From: Pseudomonadota bacterium
Lineage (GTDB): Bacteria; Pseudomonadota; Alphaproteobacteria; Acetobacterales; Acetobacteraceae
Length of the DNA: 64,000 bases
NCBI GenBank assembly: GCA_021818505.1
Contig: JAKADX010000008.1
Span: 62,001-126,000, forward strand
Direction of reading: 5' to 3'
The notes beneath the pieces were generated by a model that worked only from the letters and a program-made list of their open reading frames with translations, searched no databases and was not told the origin of the DNA. Shown here piece after piece: positions 1 to 10,122 of the stretch; positions within the stretch are counted from its first letter, which is position 1; each line of letters starts with the position of its first letter. The position numbers and the translations under genes are program-made.

Positions 1-917
<917 letters not shown>

Positions 918-956
918 ATGCGGACGCACAAGGCCCTGATCCCGGCGTCACGCCGG

Positions 957-1910
957 TCAGGCGGTCCGGCGGCTGAGCCCGCTTCCGGCCGCGGCCAGGA
1001 CGGCGATGATGACCGCGCCCTGAACCATGTCCTGCACGCCGCCGGGCAGGCCGGCGATCTGCATCGTGGTCACGATCAGCACCAGCAGCAGCGAACCGAG
1101 CAGCGTGCCGAAGGCTGTCGCGCTGCCGCCGAAGATCAGCGTGCCACCCACCACCACGGCCCCCACCGATTGCAGCAGATAGGGGCGTCCCATCTCCAGA
1201 AACGCGCCGCCGGTATGCGCGGAGAGCAGCGCGCCGTCGATGGCGGCGAGCACGCCGCTGAACACGAAGGCGGTGGCGGTCACGGACGCGACCGGCACGC
1301 CGGCGAGATCGGCTGCGGTCGCACTCTGCCCTGTCGCCATCAGCCATCGGCCGTAGGACGTCCGCCCGATCAACACCGCCACGGCCACTGCCAGCGCCAG
1401 CGCCAGCAGCAGAATCGCCGGGACTCCGGCCGGATGCGCCGTCGCCAGCGTGCGCAACGCCGGGCTGATCGCGAAGGTGGTGAAGCGGCGATTGGCCAGC
1501 AGCGAAGCCGTATCGAGCACGTAGCCGACCGCAAGCGTCGCGATGATCGCCGGGATGCGCAACCGCAGGATCAGGATGGCGTTGACCGCGCCGATCACCA
1601 CCCCGATCGCCAGCACCACCGGCAGCGCGCGCAGCAGCCCCATATCGGTTCCGCCGGAGAGGATCATGGTTGCGAACGCACTCAGCGTCACCACGCCGGG
1701 GATGGACAGGTCGACATTGCCGCCGCCCGTCGCCACCGCGAACATCTGGCCGAGTGCCACGACCGCGAGGAACGAGGCCGAGGTGGCGACGCCGGACAGG
1801 CTCGCGAGGCTGAATTGCGCCGTCGTGGCGGACAGAGCCACCCACAGCACCAGCACACCGATCCCGGCGAAGGCCCAGCGATGCGTGCGCAGCCAGTGCA
1901 GCGGGTTCAT
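957..1910 (-). CDS. Sugar ABC transporter permease (RbsC type)
   Basis: This is a 317-residue inner-membrane permease of the ribose/xylose/arabinose family. It has about eight to ten hydrophobic spans and the family segments GGGNVDLSIPGV near residue 70 and GGTLIFGGSAT near residue 260. The start (MNPLHWLRTHRW) is the ATG of a 4-bp ATGA overlap with the upstream ATPase-permease gene, so the two are translationally coupled. The ATPase gene already carries one fused permease domain, so this protein would be the second half of a permease heterodimer. Substrate by context: apiose-like sugar. Confidence 0.88.
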   Translation of the reverse strand: MNPLHWLRTHRWAFAGIGVLVLWVALSATTAQFSLASLSGVATSASFLAVVALGQMFAVATGGGNVDLSIPGVVTLSAFATMILSGGTDMGLLRALPVVLAIGVVIGAVNAILILRLRIPAIIATLAVGYVLDTASLLANRRFTTFAISPALRTLATAHPAGVPAILLLALALAVAVAVLIGRTSYGRWLMATGQSATAADLAGVPVASVTATAFVFSGVLAAIDGALLSAHTGGAFLEMGRPYLLQSVGAVVVGGTLIFGGSATAFGTLLGSLLLVLIVTTMQIAGLPGGVQDMVQGAVIIAVLAAAGSGLSRRTA

Positions 1911-4390
1911 CGCTTCATGGCCACACGCAGCATCAGGATGCCGATCAGCAGGCCACCCTGCACCGCCGCGTTGTAATCGGTGCTGACCCCCAGAAAGCCG
2001 AGCAGGCTGCCGATCAGCGACAGGCTCAATGCCCCGCACACGACGCCGACCGGCGCGATCCGCCCGCCCGCCAGCGCCGACCCGCCGATCACCACCGCGG
2101 CGATGCCCAGCAGCGTATAGGAACCGCCGGCATTGATGTCGGAGGCGGTGTTGATCGCGGTCATCGCCAAACCGGCCAGCATGGCGAAGCCGCCGGCAAT
2201 GGAATAACGCAGCACTGCCGCCGCATTCGGTGACCAGCCGCTCTGCGCAAGCGCGCGCGCATTGGCGCCGAAGCCGCGCAGCACGACACCCAACCGTGCC
2301 GCATTCAGCCCGGCCGCCAGCACCGCCGCCAGCAGGACCGCGAAGACCGATGCCGGTACGTCGGCCAGAGTGAAGCCCGCCGCGTCGGTCAGCCAGCCCG
2401 GCGCGCTGCCGCCGGGCGTCGGTTGCAGCGCATAGCCGATGCCGGTCCAGATGAACGAGGCGCCAAGCGTGACCACGATGGCGGGGATCGCCCTGGCCTG
2501 GATCAGCAGGCCCACCGCCGCATAAGCCGCCAGCGCCCCGGCCAGCGCCGCCACGCCCAGCGGCGGATGGTCCACCAGGAATGTCGCGCTCAGCACATTG
2601 ACCAGTCCGGCGAAGGCGCCAATGCCGAGATCGATCTCGCTGCCGCCGACCACGAACATCTGGCCGACTGCAACCAGCACGAGCGGCACCGCCGCGCTCA
2701 ACAGCAGGTCGATGCCGAACAGGGTCGCGGCATTGTGGTTGAGCGCGGCGATCACGATGAACATCAGCGCCGTCGTCAGGAATGGCAGGATCCGGAACAG
2801 TGTCTCATGCGCGGCTGCGGCATGGCGGGCCCCGCCGCGCACGCCCCGGTCCGCGATGCGCTCGGTGAAGGCAGCGTTGACGATCGCATCCTCGGTGAGA
2901 TCCCCACCGTCCAGGACGCGGCGCGGGACACCCTCATGGAACAGGAGTACCCGGTCGCATTCAAGGAACTCGATGGTCTCGGAACTGTGCCAGATGACGA
3001 GCTTGCCGGCATCGGCGGCGGCACGGATCAGGCGGTAGAACTCGCGCTTCACGGCGACATCGACGCCGCGCGTCGGGTCGTCGAGCAGAATGATCTCGGC
3101 ATCCTGGATCAGCGCCCGCGCCATCAGCACCTTCTGCTGGTTGCCGCCGGAGAGTTCGAGGATGCCGGCATCCCGCCGTTCCGGCAGCAACTGCACGGCG
3201 TCCAGGAAAGGGATGGCGATTCCGCGTTCCGTCGAATCGCGCAGCCATCTCAGCGCCGGCCCGGCAGCGAGCCGCGCGATGGTGGCGTTCGCGATCACGT
3301 TCCAGAGCGGGAACACGCCCTCCCGCACCCGGTCGCCGGATACGAACGACGCCGCGGCGTGACAACTCACGCCGGCCACGCGTCGCCCGCGTGCGGCGCC
3401 GTATAGCGCGTGCAGAAACGGTCTCTGGCCGCTGCCTTCCAATCCCGCAAGTCCGACGACCTCGCCAGCATGTAACGTCAGCGGCAGCGCGGCGAGCGGG
3501 GGCGCGACCGCAACGAGCGTGCGCGCATCGGCCGGCCGATCGCCCCCGCGCACCGGATGCGCGGCGGCAAGGTCGCGTGGTGCCTCGCCGGCCATTGCCG
3601 CGATCATCCGCGGCACGTCGGTCTCGCGGGCCGGCCTGTCGAGGGCCAGCCTGCCGCCGCGCATCGCCAGCACGCGGCCGGCGATGGCAGCCACCTCCGT
3701 CAGCTTGTGGCTGATGAAGATGATGACCGCGCCGGTCGCCGCACGCGCGGCAATGAAACGCTGCAACTCGGCGCTGCGTCGCGCGTCGAGCGAGGATGTC
3801 GGTTCGTCGAGGATCAGCACACGCAGCTTCGGATCGCTCGCGGCGCGCGCGATCTCCACCATCTGCCGCTGCGCAATCGGCAGATCGGCCACCGGACGGC
3901 GCACGTCGATGCCGCTCGCGGGGAAAATCTCCGCGATGCTTGCTTCCGCGAGCCGTTCATAGTGGCGGCGCCACAGCGGATGACGCGCGTGCTGCGGCTG
4001 CTCGATGTAAAAATTCTCTGCGACCGTCAGGCTGTCGCAGAGAGACAGCTCCTGATGCACGAAGCGGATGCCGAGCGCCCGTGCCTGCTGCGGCGAGAAG
4101 CGCGCGAAATCGATGGATCGCCCGTCCATCTCCAGCGTGCCTGCATCGGGCAGCGTCACCCCGGCCAGGATTCGCATCAAGGTGCTCTTGCCGGCGCCAT
4201 TGGCGCCGATCAGCCCCACCACTTCGCTGGGCACCAGCGCGAAGCTGAGATCCTCGTTGGCCCGGGTCGCGCCATAGGTCTTGGTGATGCCGGTCAGCCG
4301 CAGCACTGGAACGGCATCGGAAGCAGACGGCGACGCGCCGGCCGACGGGGTCTCGATCTCTTGCGGGACCGCGGTCATGCGCGTCGCCAT
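1907..4390 (-). CDS. Fused sugar ABC transporter ATPase-permease
   Basis: The 827-residue protein joins a complete RbsA-type tandem ATPase (about residues 28-500) to a complete RbsC-type permease (about 520-827). The first nucleotide-binding domain has Walker A GANGAGKST near residue 62 and Walker B VLILDEPTSSLD. The second has the usual degenerate Walker A (GLEGSGQ), the signature LSGGNQQKV and ILLDDPTRGVDV. The permease part has many hydrophobic spans and a GSEIDLGIGAF segment equivalent to the one in the separate permease. Ribose-type systems normally encode these as two proteins. An internal ATG four codons in (MTAVPQ) is an alternative start. It follows the second binding-protein gene by 7 bp. 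Confidence 0.88.
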   Translation of the reverse strand: MATRMTAVPQEIETPSAGASPSASDAVPVLRLTGITKTYGATRANEDLSFALVPSEVVGLIGANGAGKSTLMRILAGVTLPDAGTLEMDGRSIDFARFSPQQARALGIRFVHQELSLCDSLTVAENFYIEQPQHARHPLWRRHYERLAEASIAEIFPASGIDVRRPVADLPIAQRQMVEIARAASDPKLRVLILDEPTSSLDARRSAELQRFIAARAATGAVIIFISHKLTEVAAIAGRVLAMRGGRLALDRPARETDVPRMIAAMAGEAPRDLAAAHPVRGGDRPADARTLVAVAPPLAALPLTLHAGEVVGLAGLEGSGQRPFLHALYGAARGRRVAGVSCHAAASFVSGDRVREGVFPLWNVIANATIARLAAGPALRWLRDSTERGIAIPFLDAVQLLPERRDAGILELSGGNQQKVLMARALIQDAEIILLDDPTRGVDVAVKREFYRLIRAAADAGKLVIWHSSETIEFLECDRVLLFHEGVPRRVLDGGDLTEDAIVNAAFTERIADRGVRGGARHAAAAHETLFRILPFLTTALMFIVIAALNHNAATLFGIDLLLSAAVPLVLVAVGQMFVVGGSEIDLGIGAFAGLVNVLSATFLVDHPPLGVAALAGALAAYAAVGLLIQARAIPAIVVTLGASFIWTGIGYALQPTPGGSAPGWLTDAAGFTLADVPASVFAVLLAAVLAAGLNAARLGVVLRGFGANARALAQSGWSPNAAAVLRYSIAGGFAMLAGLAMTAINTASDINAGGSYTLLGIAAVVIGGSALAGGRIAPVGVVCGALSLSLIGSLLGFLGVSTDYNAAVQGGLLIGILMLRVAMKR

Positions 4391-4397
4391 CGATCGT

Positions 4398-5426
4398 CTA
4401 TTTCTGGCTCAGCAGATTCTGCTCCACCCATTCGTTCGTGTAGGTCGGGCTGACGATCGTTCCCGGCTTCATGTCGGCGTATTCGCTGAGGTTCGATTCG
4501 GTCACGGTGGCAACCGGCATCACCATGTAGTTCTTCGCCTTGGCGCCCTTGACGATGTCGAGCGTCAGCCAGAACGCCGCGCCACCGATGCCGGGCGTCG
4601 TGTTCATGGAGACGGTCTTGTAACCGTTCTTCTTCGCCTGCTCGGCCCACCAGTGGATGAAGTTGGAGCTGCCGCCGCCGGCGATGACTGGCGGCTTGTT
4701 CGCATAGGGGCCACCGAACTGCTCGAAGGCCTGGGCGATGCCGTAGTCGTCGCCGCCGCCCTGCGCCAGCACCGCATCGACATGCGGCAGGCTGGGCAGC
4801 ACGTTGGCCACCGCCGACTGCGCCACCGATCCCGTGGCCTGGCCATAGACGGTGGCAACCACCTTCACGTTCGGGAACTGCTTCAGCGTGGCCATGTGGC
4901 TTTCATACATGTCGTGATCGGGCGCGGAGCCCTTCACGCCGCGCACGACGATGACGTTGCCCTTGTCGCCGATCAGGTGCAGCACCTCCTTCGTGAGTTG
5001 CGCCTGGTAGCCGGTGAAGTCGAAGTTCAGCTTGTATGAGCAGGGAGCGCTGACGATCGAATCGAATGCCAGCACGGTGATGCCCGCCTTGCAGGCCTTG
5101 GCGATGATGCCGTTCAGTGCGGTTTCCGAAGCGGCGTCGATCACGATGGCATTGACGTGCTTCAGGATCAGGTCGCTCATCTGCGACATCTGCTGGTTCA
5201 CCGAGCCGTCGCCGTTGAGGATCACGTAATCGGAGATGTCGCCCTTGGCCTTTGCCTGCTCGGCCGCCGCCTGGAACGCCTCGACCATCTGGTGGCGCCA
5301 CGTGTTGCCGTAATAGGCGTTCGAGAGCGCGATCACCGGAGCCGGCCCGGCCGCTTGCGCGATGCCGCCCGCGAGCATGGCTCCGGCCACTCCCATCAGG
5401 AAGCGGCGCGTCGTTGATCTGAACAT
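4398..5426 (-). CDS. Second periplasmic sugar-binding protein of the cluster
   Basis: The 342-residue protein has a Tat-like N terminus (STTRRFLMGVAGAMLAGG, twin arginine at residues 7-8) and a type I sugar-binding fold (PVIALSNAYYGNTWRHQM, later ILKHVNAIVIDAASETAL). It is clearly different from the binding protein at 1-845, so one transporter cluster carries two receptors. A strong ribosome site (GGAGGGAGG) precedes the start. It is followed 7 bp later by the ATPase-permease gene. Candidate operator b lies about 200 bp upstream. The ligand is unknown from sequence; apiose, apionate or a related acid is likely by context. Confidence 0.85.
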   Translation of the reverse strand: MFRSTTRRFLMGVAGAMLAGGIAQAAGPAPVIALSNAYYGNTWRHQMVEAFQAAAEQAKAKGDISDYVILNGDGSVNQQMSQMSDLILKHVNAIVIDAASETALNGIIAKACKAGITVLAFDSIVSAPCSYKLNFDFTGYQAQLTKEVLHLIGDKGNVIVVRGVKGSAPDHDMYESHMATLKQFPNVKVVATVYGQATGSVAQSAVANVLPSLPHVDAVLAQGGGDDYGIAQAFEQFGGPYANKPPVIAGGGSSNFIHWWAEQAKKNGYKTVSMNTTPGIGGAAFWLTLDIVKGAKAKNYMVMPVATVTESNLSEYADMKPGTIVSPTYTNEWVEQNLLSQK

Positions 5427-5619
5427 GTGTTTCCTCCCTCCAAGTGAAGCATTCAGGTTCGCGGCGGACGACCCAATGGGCCGGATGATGACCCGGCAAT
5501 CGAGCCGCTACCAGACCGGCCCCGCGCCCGCCCGGCCGCAAGCGTCATCGCCGCAGTTACGCGAACATGGAGCGCGTCATTTCTTAGCCTGCCATCATCG
5601 CTTTGCAGCAATCGGCCGG

Positions 5620-7032
5620 TCAGCATCTCATCACACCACATTGAGGCAGACAAGCCCCGGGCGCTGGACTGGTTGCGACGCGGCTCCCGCGCTTGACCTG
5701 GCCGAAGAAGTCGACACCGCCGATCTGCCCGCCCTTCAGCGCGATCTCGACGGGTCGCAGGCCGCGCCGGTGGGCAAGGCATAGTGGCCCGCCGGGTGCC
5801 AGCGGCATCACCGCCTCCAGCGCATAGATGCCCAATCGGCCCGTCGCCGCACCGGAAGTGTCGCCGCCCGCGACAGTCAGACGAGAGATGCCGGTGCGCT
5901 GCGTAACGGCCGCCAGCACCTCGCCGAGCGCCTCGGCAATGTCGCGCTGCAGCTCCGCGCTTGTCTGCCCGCTGCGCGCGGCGGCGTCATGAAGCGCGCC
6001 GACGGCGGGATCCTGCGGCCCCTGCGCTGAGAACACCACGACATCGCGGCCGGCAGCCAGAGCGGCGCACGAATCGGCGACGATCCGGTCGATTTCCCGC
6101 CGCGCCTGCGCGGGATCGACCGCGGCGAGCACATCGAGACGGATCAGCTTAAAGCCGTTTCCGCCCGCCCACTCGATCTGCCGTGCCGTGCCGGGCGAGC
6201 AACTGCCGGACACGACCAGCAGCCGCTCGACCGGACCACGATCCGTCACCTCGGGCGCGCGCGGCAGCAGGCCGGCGGCGCGCCAGTGCGCCACCAGCGC
6301 GTATTCCAGGCCCGACGATGCAACCGCGAACACGCCGCCGCCGCGTCCCTGCCAGATGACGCGCCCGGCCTCGGCAAGCGTTTCGTCGTCGATCACATCG
6401 AACAGGACGGCGCGCAGACCATCGTCCCGCGCGGCCGAGAGCGCCGGCGCCCCGCGCCCCTGCTTCAGCGCGACAAGATCGATCAGGCGCACCTGTTCTT
6501 CCGTCTGCCGGGCGAGGTGCAGGCACAGATCGGCCTCTGGCATGGGCGTGACCGGATGACGCGACATGGTCGGATGCCGGTCGAGCCGGTAGCCGACCCC
6601 GTCCACTGCAGCAAAGAGGTTACCGAACGCCTGGTACCGGCGCAGCGCGGGCGCCCCCACCACCATCGCGCACCATTCCCGCCGCGTTGCCGCGAGCCCG
6701 ATATCCAGCGCGCAGCCGATTGAGCCAATGGTAGGGCTGGAATCGAAGGTCGAGCAGATCTTGTACTGCAGCACCGGCGCGCCCAGCCGATCCAGCGAGG
6801 TCAGCGCCGGGGCGAGATGGGTGCGCATCCACTCCGGCGAGCGGCTGCGCGCCGTGCCGGCCACGCCGATGCCGCGCCGGCCCGGGAACCGCGCGAGGTC
6901 CTCCGCCGTCGGTATGTCAAGGAACAGTACCGTCGGCAGTCCGGCGAAGGTCAGCACCTCCATCACGTCGGTCGATCCGGTGAAGTCATCGCCGTAGAAG
7001 GCGACCAGCGGTCCTTCGGGGAGGCGGGTCAT
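5620..7032 (-). CDS. oiaK: DUF1537 four-carbon acid sugar kinase, probable 3-oxo-isoapionate kinase
   Basis: The 470-residue protein is a member of the DUF1537 (OtnK-like) sugar-acid kinase family. The N-terminal nucleotide-binding region begins FYGDDFTGSTDVME near residue 10, and the C-terminal half has VSGSCSPGTARQI and the ATP-site segment VAGGDTSGAA near residue 400. The family phosphorylates oxo-acid sugars. Its gene overlaps the RuBisCO-like gene by ATGA, the pairing known from D-apionate catabolism, where OiaK makes 3-oxo-isoapionate 4-phosphate for the OiaX decarboxylase. The kinase fold is clear; the exact substrate is inferred from neighbours. Confidence 0.8.
   Translation of the reverse strand: MTRLPEGPLVAFYGDDFTGSTDVMEVLTFAGLPTVLFLDIPTAEDLARFPGRRGIGVAGTARSRSPEWMRTHLAPALTSLDRLGAPVLQYKICSTFDSSPTIGSIGCALDIGLAATRREWCAMVVGAPALRRYQAFGNLFAAVDGVGYRLDRHPTMSRHPVTPMPEADLCLHLARQTEEQVRLIDLVALKQGRGAPALSAARDDGLRAVLFDVIDDETLAEAGRVIWQGRGGGVFAVASSGLEYALVAHWRAAGLLPRAPEVTDRGPVERLLVVSGSCSPGTARQIEWAGGNGFKLIRLDVLAAVDPAQARREIDRIVADSCAALAAGRDVVVFSAQGPQDPAVGALHDAAARSGQTSAELQRDIAEALGEVLAAVTQRTGISRLTVAGGDTSGAATGRLGIYALEAVMPLAPGGPLCLAHRRGLRPVEIALKGGQIGGVDFFGQVKRGSRVATSPAPGACLPQCGVMRC
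5627..5639. promoter_or_regulatory. Candidate operator b of the sugar regulon
   Basis: CTCATCACACCAC lies over the 3' end of the kinase gene and upstream of the binding-protein gene starting at 5426. It extends leftward with the same flanking bases (CAGCAT) as operator a. This suggests the transporter genes have their own regulated promoter in the 190-bp gap at 5427-5619. Confidence 0.45.
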
Positions 7033-8282
7033 ACGGCGTACTGTGCCAGCGCCTCGCGCAGTTCGCGATGGCTGCGCGCATAGGTCGCGGCGGGGATGCC
7101 GGACATCGCCGCCTCCCACGCCTGGCGCAGGCTCGCCACCCCAGCCGCAATGCCGCCCGGATGCGCCATGATGCCGCCGCCGGCGGCATAGATCAGGTCT
7201 GCCGACCCCAGTCGCCGCCACGTCGCCTCCACCTGTCGCGCCGACTGGCCGGACGAGAACACCGGCATGGCGAGGCAGGGATGGTCGGACAAAAGCGGTG
7301 CGAGGCAGGCGCGTGCCGAGGTGATGACGCTGTCGTCGTCCTCGCAGAATTTGTTGCCTAGTCCATTGACATGCAGATGGTCCGCCCCGGCGAGGCGCCA
7401 GAGCTTCTGCCACGCCACGTAGGACCAGCCGAGCCAGGGATGACGCGACAGCGCGCCCCAGCCGTTGCGGTGCGCGTGGATGCACAGCCCGGCATGGCGT
7501 CGCAGCGCGAGCAGCCCGGTCAGACCGACGCTGTTCAGGCTCGCCATCACACAGGTACCGCCCTCGGCGCGCACGAGGTCGTGCCGCGCACGCATCTCGT
7601 CCACCTCGCCGGTCAGGTTGAAGGCGACCATCACCTTGCGGCCGGTGCGCTCGGCGTGGGCGCGCACCACCCCCATCACGGCGCGCACCCGTGCATCGAA
7701 GGGGCAATGCGGCCCGTCGGCCTGCAACTCGTCGTCCTTGATGAAGTCGATTCCGCCTGCACAAAGGTCGCCGACCAATGCAGCGGTGTCCTCGGGTGAC
7801 AGCCCCACGCTGGGCTTGATGATGGTGCCGATCAGCGGTCGTCCGACGATGCCGGAGAGCGCGCGGGTACCGGCGACGCCGAATTGCGGGCCGGGCTGGG
7901 CGGCGACGAAGGCGGGCGGCAGATGCACGTCCAGCAGCCTCAGCCCGCTGACCTCGCGCAGTTCGAACAGATTGCCGGCAATCGTGGCGAGAAGATTGGG
8001 CAGCGATGGGCCGAAATTGGCGAGCGGCCAGGAGATCTCGATCTCCCCGCGCCGCCACCGCCCGCTGCCGTCGCTGCGAGCACCGGGCAGGGTCGGGCTG
8101 CCGACATCCTCCAGCGGCGTGACGCGCTCGACACGGGCACCGGCACGCGCGCGCAGTTCCGCGGTTTCGCCGGGGACGGCAATGAACGTACCGCTCGACT
8201 GCTCGCCGGCAATGGCCCATGCCGCGCGTTCGAGCGGATAGCCGGACTCCAGCTTGTAAGTCGCGCGCACCCTGTCGTCCAA
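7029..8282 (-). CDS. oiaX: RuBisCO-like protein, probable 3-oxo-isoapionate-4-phosphate decarboxylase
   Basis: The 417-residue protein is of RuBisCO large-subunit type. It keeps the lysine of GTIIKPSVG (K156) and the metal-binding motif FIKDDE with the lysine that is carbamylated in the family (K182) plus D184 and E185. It lacks a small subunit or activase neighbour, so it is a RuBisCO-like protein and not a carbon-fixing enzyme. In the described D-apionate pathway OiaX decarboxylates 3-oxo-isoapionate 4-phosphate to a four-carbon ketose phosphate. The coupled DUF1537 kinase and the nearby ApnO-like gene support this role. It is the first gene of the minus-strand unit, 36 bp from candidate operator c. 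Confidence 0.82.
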   Translation of the reverse strand: MDDRVRATYKLESGYPLERAAWAIAGEQSSGTFIAVPGETAELRARAGARVERVTPLEDVGSPTLPGARSDGSGRWRRGEIEISWPLANFGPSLPNLLATIAGNLFELREVSGLRLLDVHLPPAFVAAQPGPQFGVAGTRALSGIVGRPLIGTIIKPSVGLSPEDTAALVGDLCAGGIDFIKDDELQADGPHCPFDARVRAVMGVVRAHAERTGRKVMVAFNLTGEVDEMRARHDLVRAEGGTCVMASLNSVGLTGLLALRRHAGLCIHAHRNGWGALSRHPWLGWSYVAWQKLWRLAGADHLHVNGLGNKFCEDDDSVITSARACLAPLLSDHPCLAMPVFSSGQSARQVEATWRRLGSADLIYAAGGGIMAHPGGIAAGVASLRQAWEAAMSGIPAATYARSHRELREALAQYAV

Positions 8283-8317
8283 GCCACCGCCCCCCGCTAC
8301 GCTGCGTATCTTATGCG

Positions 8318-8330
8318 CTCATCATACCAG
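8318..8330. promoter_or_regulatory. Candidate operator c in divergent promoter region
   Basis: CTCATCATACCAG sits 36 bp upstream of the RuBisCO-like gene and 98 bp upstream of the GntR gene, in the divergent control region. It could control both the catabolic unit and the regulator itself. Confidence 0.55.
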
Positions 8331-8427
8331 CGTGCAAGACCAGCCCAGCCAAGCCCGCAACTTCGCCTGTCAGGTCATCACTCATCAGACATCTTGACAT
8401 GACGGCCTGGCACGCGATCATCGCCGC

Positions 8428-9216
8428 GTGGCCCGCAGCGACATGCCCTCTCCACCCGCACCCGAACCGATCGTGCGCCGCAAGCTTTCGCACGAGGTGC
8501 TGGATCGGCTCGTGCAGACCATCCAGTCGGGCGACCTGGCGCCGGGCGACCAGCTTCCCTCCGAGCGCGAGTTGATGGAACGGTACAGCGTCGGCCGGCC
8601 CGCCATCCGCGAGGCGATGCAGACCCTGCAGCGCATGGGCCTGATCCGAATTGCCCACGGCGAGCGCGCCCGCGTCACGTTGCCGACCGCTGATACCATT
8701 GTCGATCAGGTATCGGGGGCGATGGTGCAGATGCTGGGCCGCGTGCCTGGCGGCCTCGACGAGCTGAAGGACGCGCGGCTGCTGTTCGAGGTAGGGCTCG
8801 CGCAGGTCGCGGCGCGGCGCGGCACGCCGGCGACGGTCGCGCAGTTGCGCACGGCACTCCAGGCCTGCCGCGAGGCGACCGGCGATCAGGCCCGCTTCGT
8901 CGCCGCCGACATGGCATTCCATCGCCAGATCGCGGCGATGTCGGGCAACACGCTGATCCGTGCGCTCAGCCAGGGGATGCTGGACTGGATGACACGCTTC
9001 CGCCGCGACCTGGTGACCGCCCGTGGCGCGGAGCGGCTGACGCTGGAGGAACATGCCCGCATCACCGACGCGATCGCGGCCGGCGACGCGGCGGCGGCGG
9101 GTGCGGCGATGACCGACCATCTGAGCCGTGCGAACCAGCTCTATTCGGTGCTGATGGCGGAACCGGCCGGACCCACGCCCCAGACGCGACGACGCCGGAC
9201 ACCTGCATCTGGTTGA
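8428..9216 (+). CDS. FadR-subfamily GntR transcription regulator
   Basis: The 262-residue protein has an N-terminal winged helix typical of GntR (DQLPSERELMERYSVGRPAIREAMQTL, residues about 39-65) and an all-helical FCD ligand domain (about 100-240). Its acidic/histidine metal pattern includes DMAFHRQIAAMSGN and EEHARITDAI. The start is a GTG at 8428 with no clear ribosome site; an ATG five codons later (MPSPPAPEPIV) is possible. It is divergent from the RuBisCO-like gene and lies just before the oxidoisomerase gene, so it probably represses the sugar module until an intermediate binds. Its likely site is the 13-bp motif repeated four times in this region. Confidence 0.88.
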   Translation: MARSDMPSPPAPEPIVRRKLSHEVLDRLVQTIQSGDLAPGDQLPSERELMERYSVGRPAIREAMQTLQRMGLIRIAHGERARVTLPTADTIVDQVSGAMVQMLGRVPGGLDELKDARLLFEVGLAQVAARRGTPATVAQLRTALQACREATGDQARFVAADMAFHRQIAAMSGNTLIRALSQGMLDWMTRFRRDLVTARGAERLTLEEHARITDAIAAGDAAAAGAAMTDHLSRANQLYSVLMAEPAGPTPQTRRRRTPASG

Positions 9217-9229
9217 CTGATTATACCAG
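9217..9229. promoter_or_regulatory. Candidate operator d before the oxidoisomerase gene
   Basis: CTGATTATACCAG begins one base after the GntR stop codon and 68 bp before the ApnO-like start. It is the copy closest to dyad symmetry (CTG...CAG ends). It implies a regulated promoter for the two dehydrogenase-type genes downstream. Confidence 0.5.
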
Positions 9230-9284
9230 CATCCCATACGCTGCCCCAGCGCCGCCGGCACTCGGGCCGGGGCCGGGAGGGGGT

Positions 9285-10112
9285 ATGACCAGGATTGCAC
9301 TGTTCGGCGCCGGCGGAAAAATGGGCTACCGGCTGGCCAGCAACCTCAGAAATTCGCCCTTCGAGGTGCGTCATGTCGAGGTCAGTGAGGCCGGGCGTGC
9401 CCGCCTGGCAAACGACCTCGGCGTGACCACTGTGCCGGCGGAAGATGCGCTGCAGGGCGCCGAGGTGGTGGTGCTCGCGGTGCCGGACACGCTGATCGGC
9501 AAAGTGGCCGCGGGGATCGCGCCGCGGCTTGTCCCCGGCACGATGGTAATGGCGCTCGATGCCGCCGCGCCGTTCGCGGGCCACCTGCCCGACCGCCCCG
9601 ATCTGGTTTATTTCGTCACCCACCCCTGCCATCCGCCGATCTTCAACGACGAGACCGAGGCCGCCGCGAGGAACGACCATTTCGGCGGCATCGCGGCGAA
9701 GCAGCACATCGTGAACGCGCTGATGCAGGGGCCGGACGAGGCCTATGCGCTCGGCGAGTCGATCGCGCGCGTCATCTGGGCGCCGGTGATGCGCTCCCAC
9801 CGCGTGACCGTCGAGCAGATGGCATTGCTGGAGCCGGGCCTGTCGGAGACCGTCTGCGCCTCCCTGCTCGATGTGATGCGCGAGGCGATCGACGAGGTGG
9901 TGGCGCGCGGCGTTCCGCGCGAGGCGGCGCGCGACTTCCTGCTTGGCCACCTCAACATCCTGGCCGCCGTGACCTTCGGCGAAATCAAGGGGGTGTTTTC
10001 CGACGCCTGCAACAAGGCGATCGAGTTCGGCAAGCCGCAACTGATGCGCCCCGATTGGAAGCGTGTGTTCGAACCCGCGGAGATCGCCGCCAGCATCCGC
10101 CGCATCACCTGA
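9285..10112 (+). CDS. apnO: Probable D-apionate oxidoisomerase (6-phosphogluconate-dehydrogenase-like)
   Basis: The 275-residue protein opens with a Rossmann motif (IALFGAGGKMGYRLASNL), has VVVLAVPDTLIGKVA, and carries a helical C-terminal domain of the phosphogluconate-dehydrogenase type (VEQMALLEPGLSETVCASLLDVMREAIDE; GHLNILAAVTFGEIKGVFSDAC). This matches the small family that includes ApnO, which oxidises and rearranges D-apionate to 3-oxo-isoapionate. The ATG at 9285 follows a GGGAGGGGG ribosome site; longer reading frames upstream would lack one. Context with kinase and RuBisCO-like genes makes ApnO the best call. Confidence 0.78.
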   Translation: MTRIALFGAGGKMGYRLASNLRNSPFEVRHVEVSEAGRARLANDLGVTTVPAEDALQGAEVVVLAVPDTLIGKVAAGIAPRLVPGTMVMALDAAAPFAGHLPDRPDLVYFVTHPCHPPIFNDETEAAARNDHFGGIAAKQHIVNALMQGPDEAYALGESIARVIWAPVMRSHRVTVEQMALLEPGLSETVCASLLDVMREAIDEVVARGVPREAARDFLLGHLNILAAVTFGEIKGVFSDACNKAIEFGKPQLMRPDWKRVFEPAEIAASIRRIT

Positions 10113-10122
10113 GGACCGCGCG

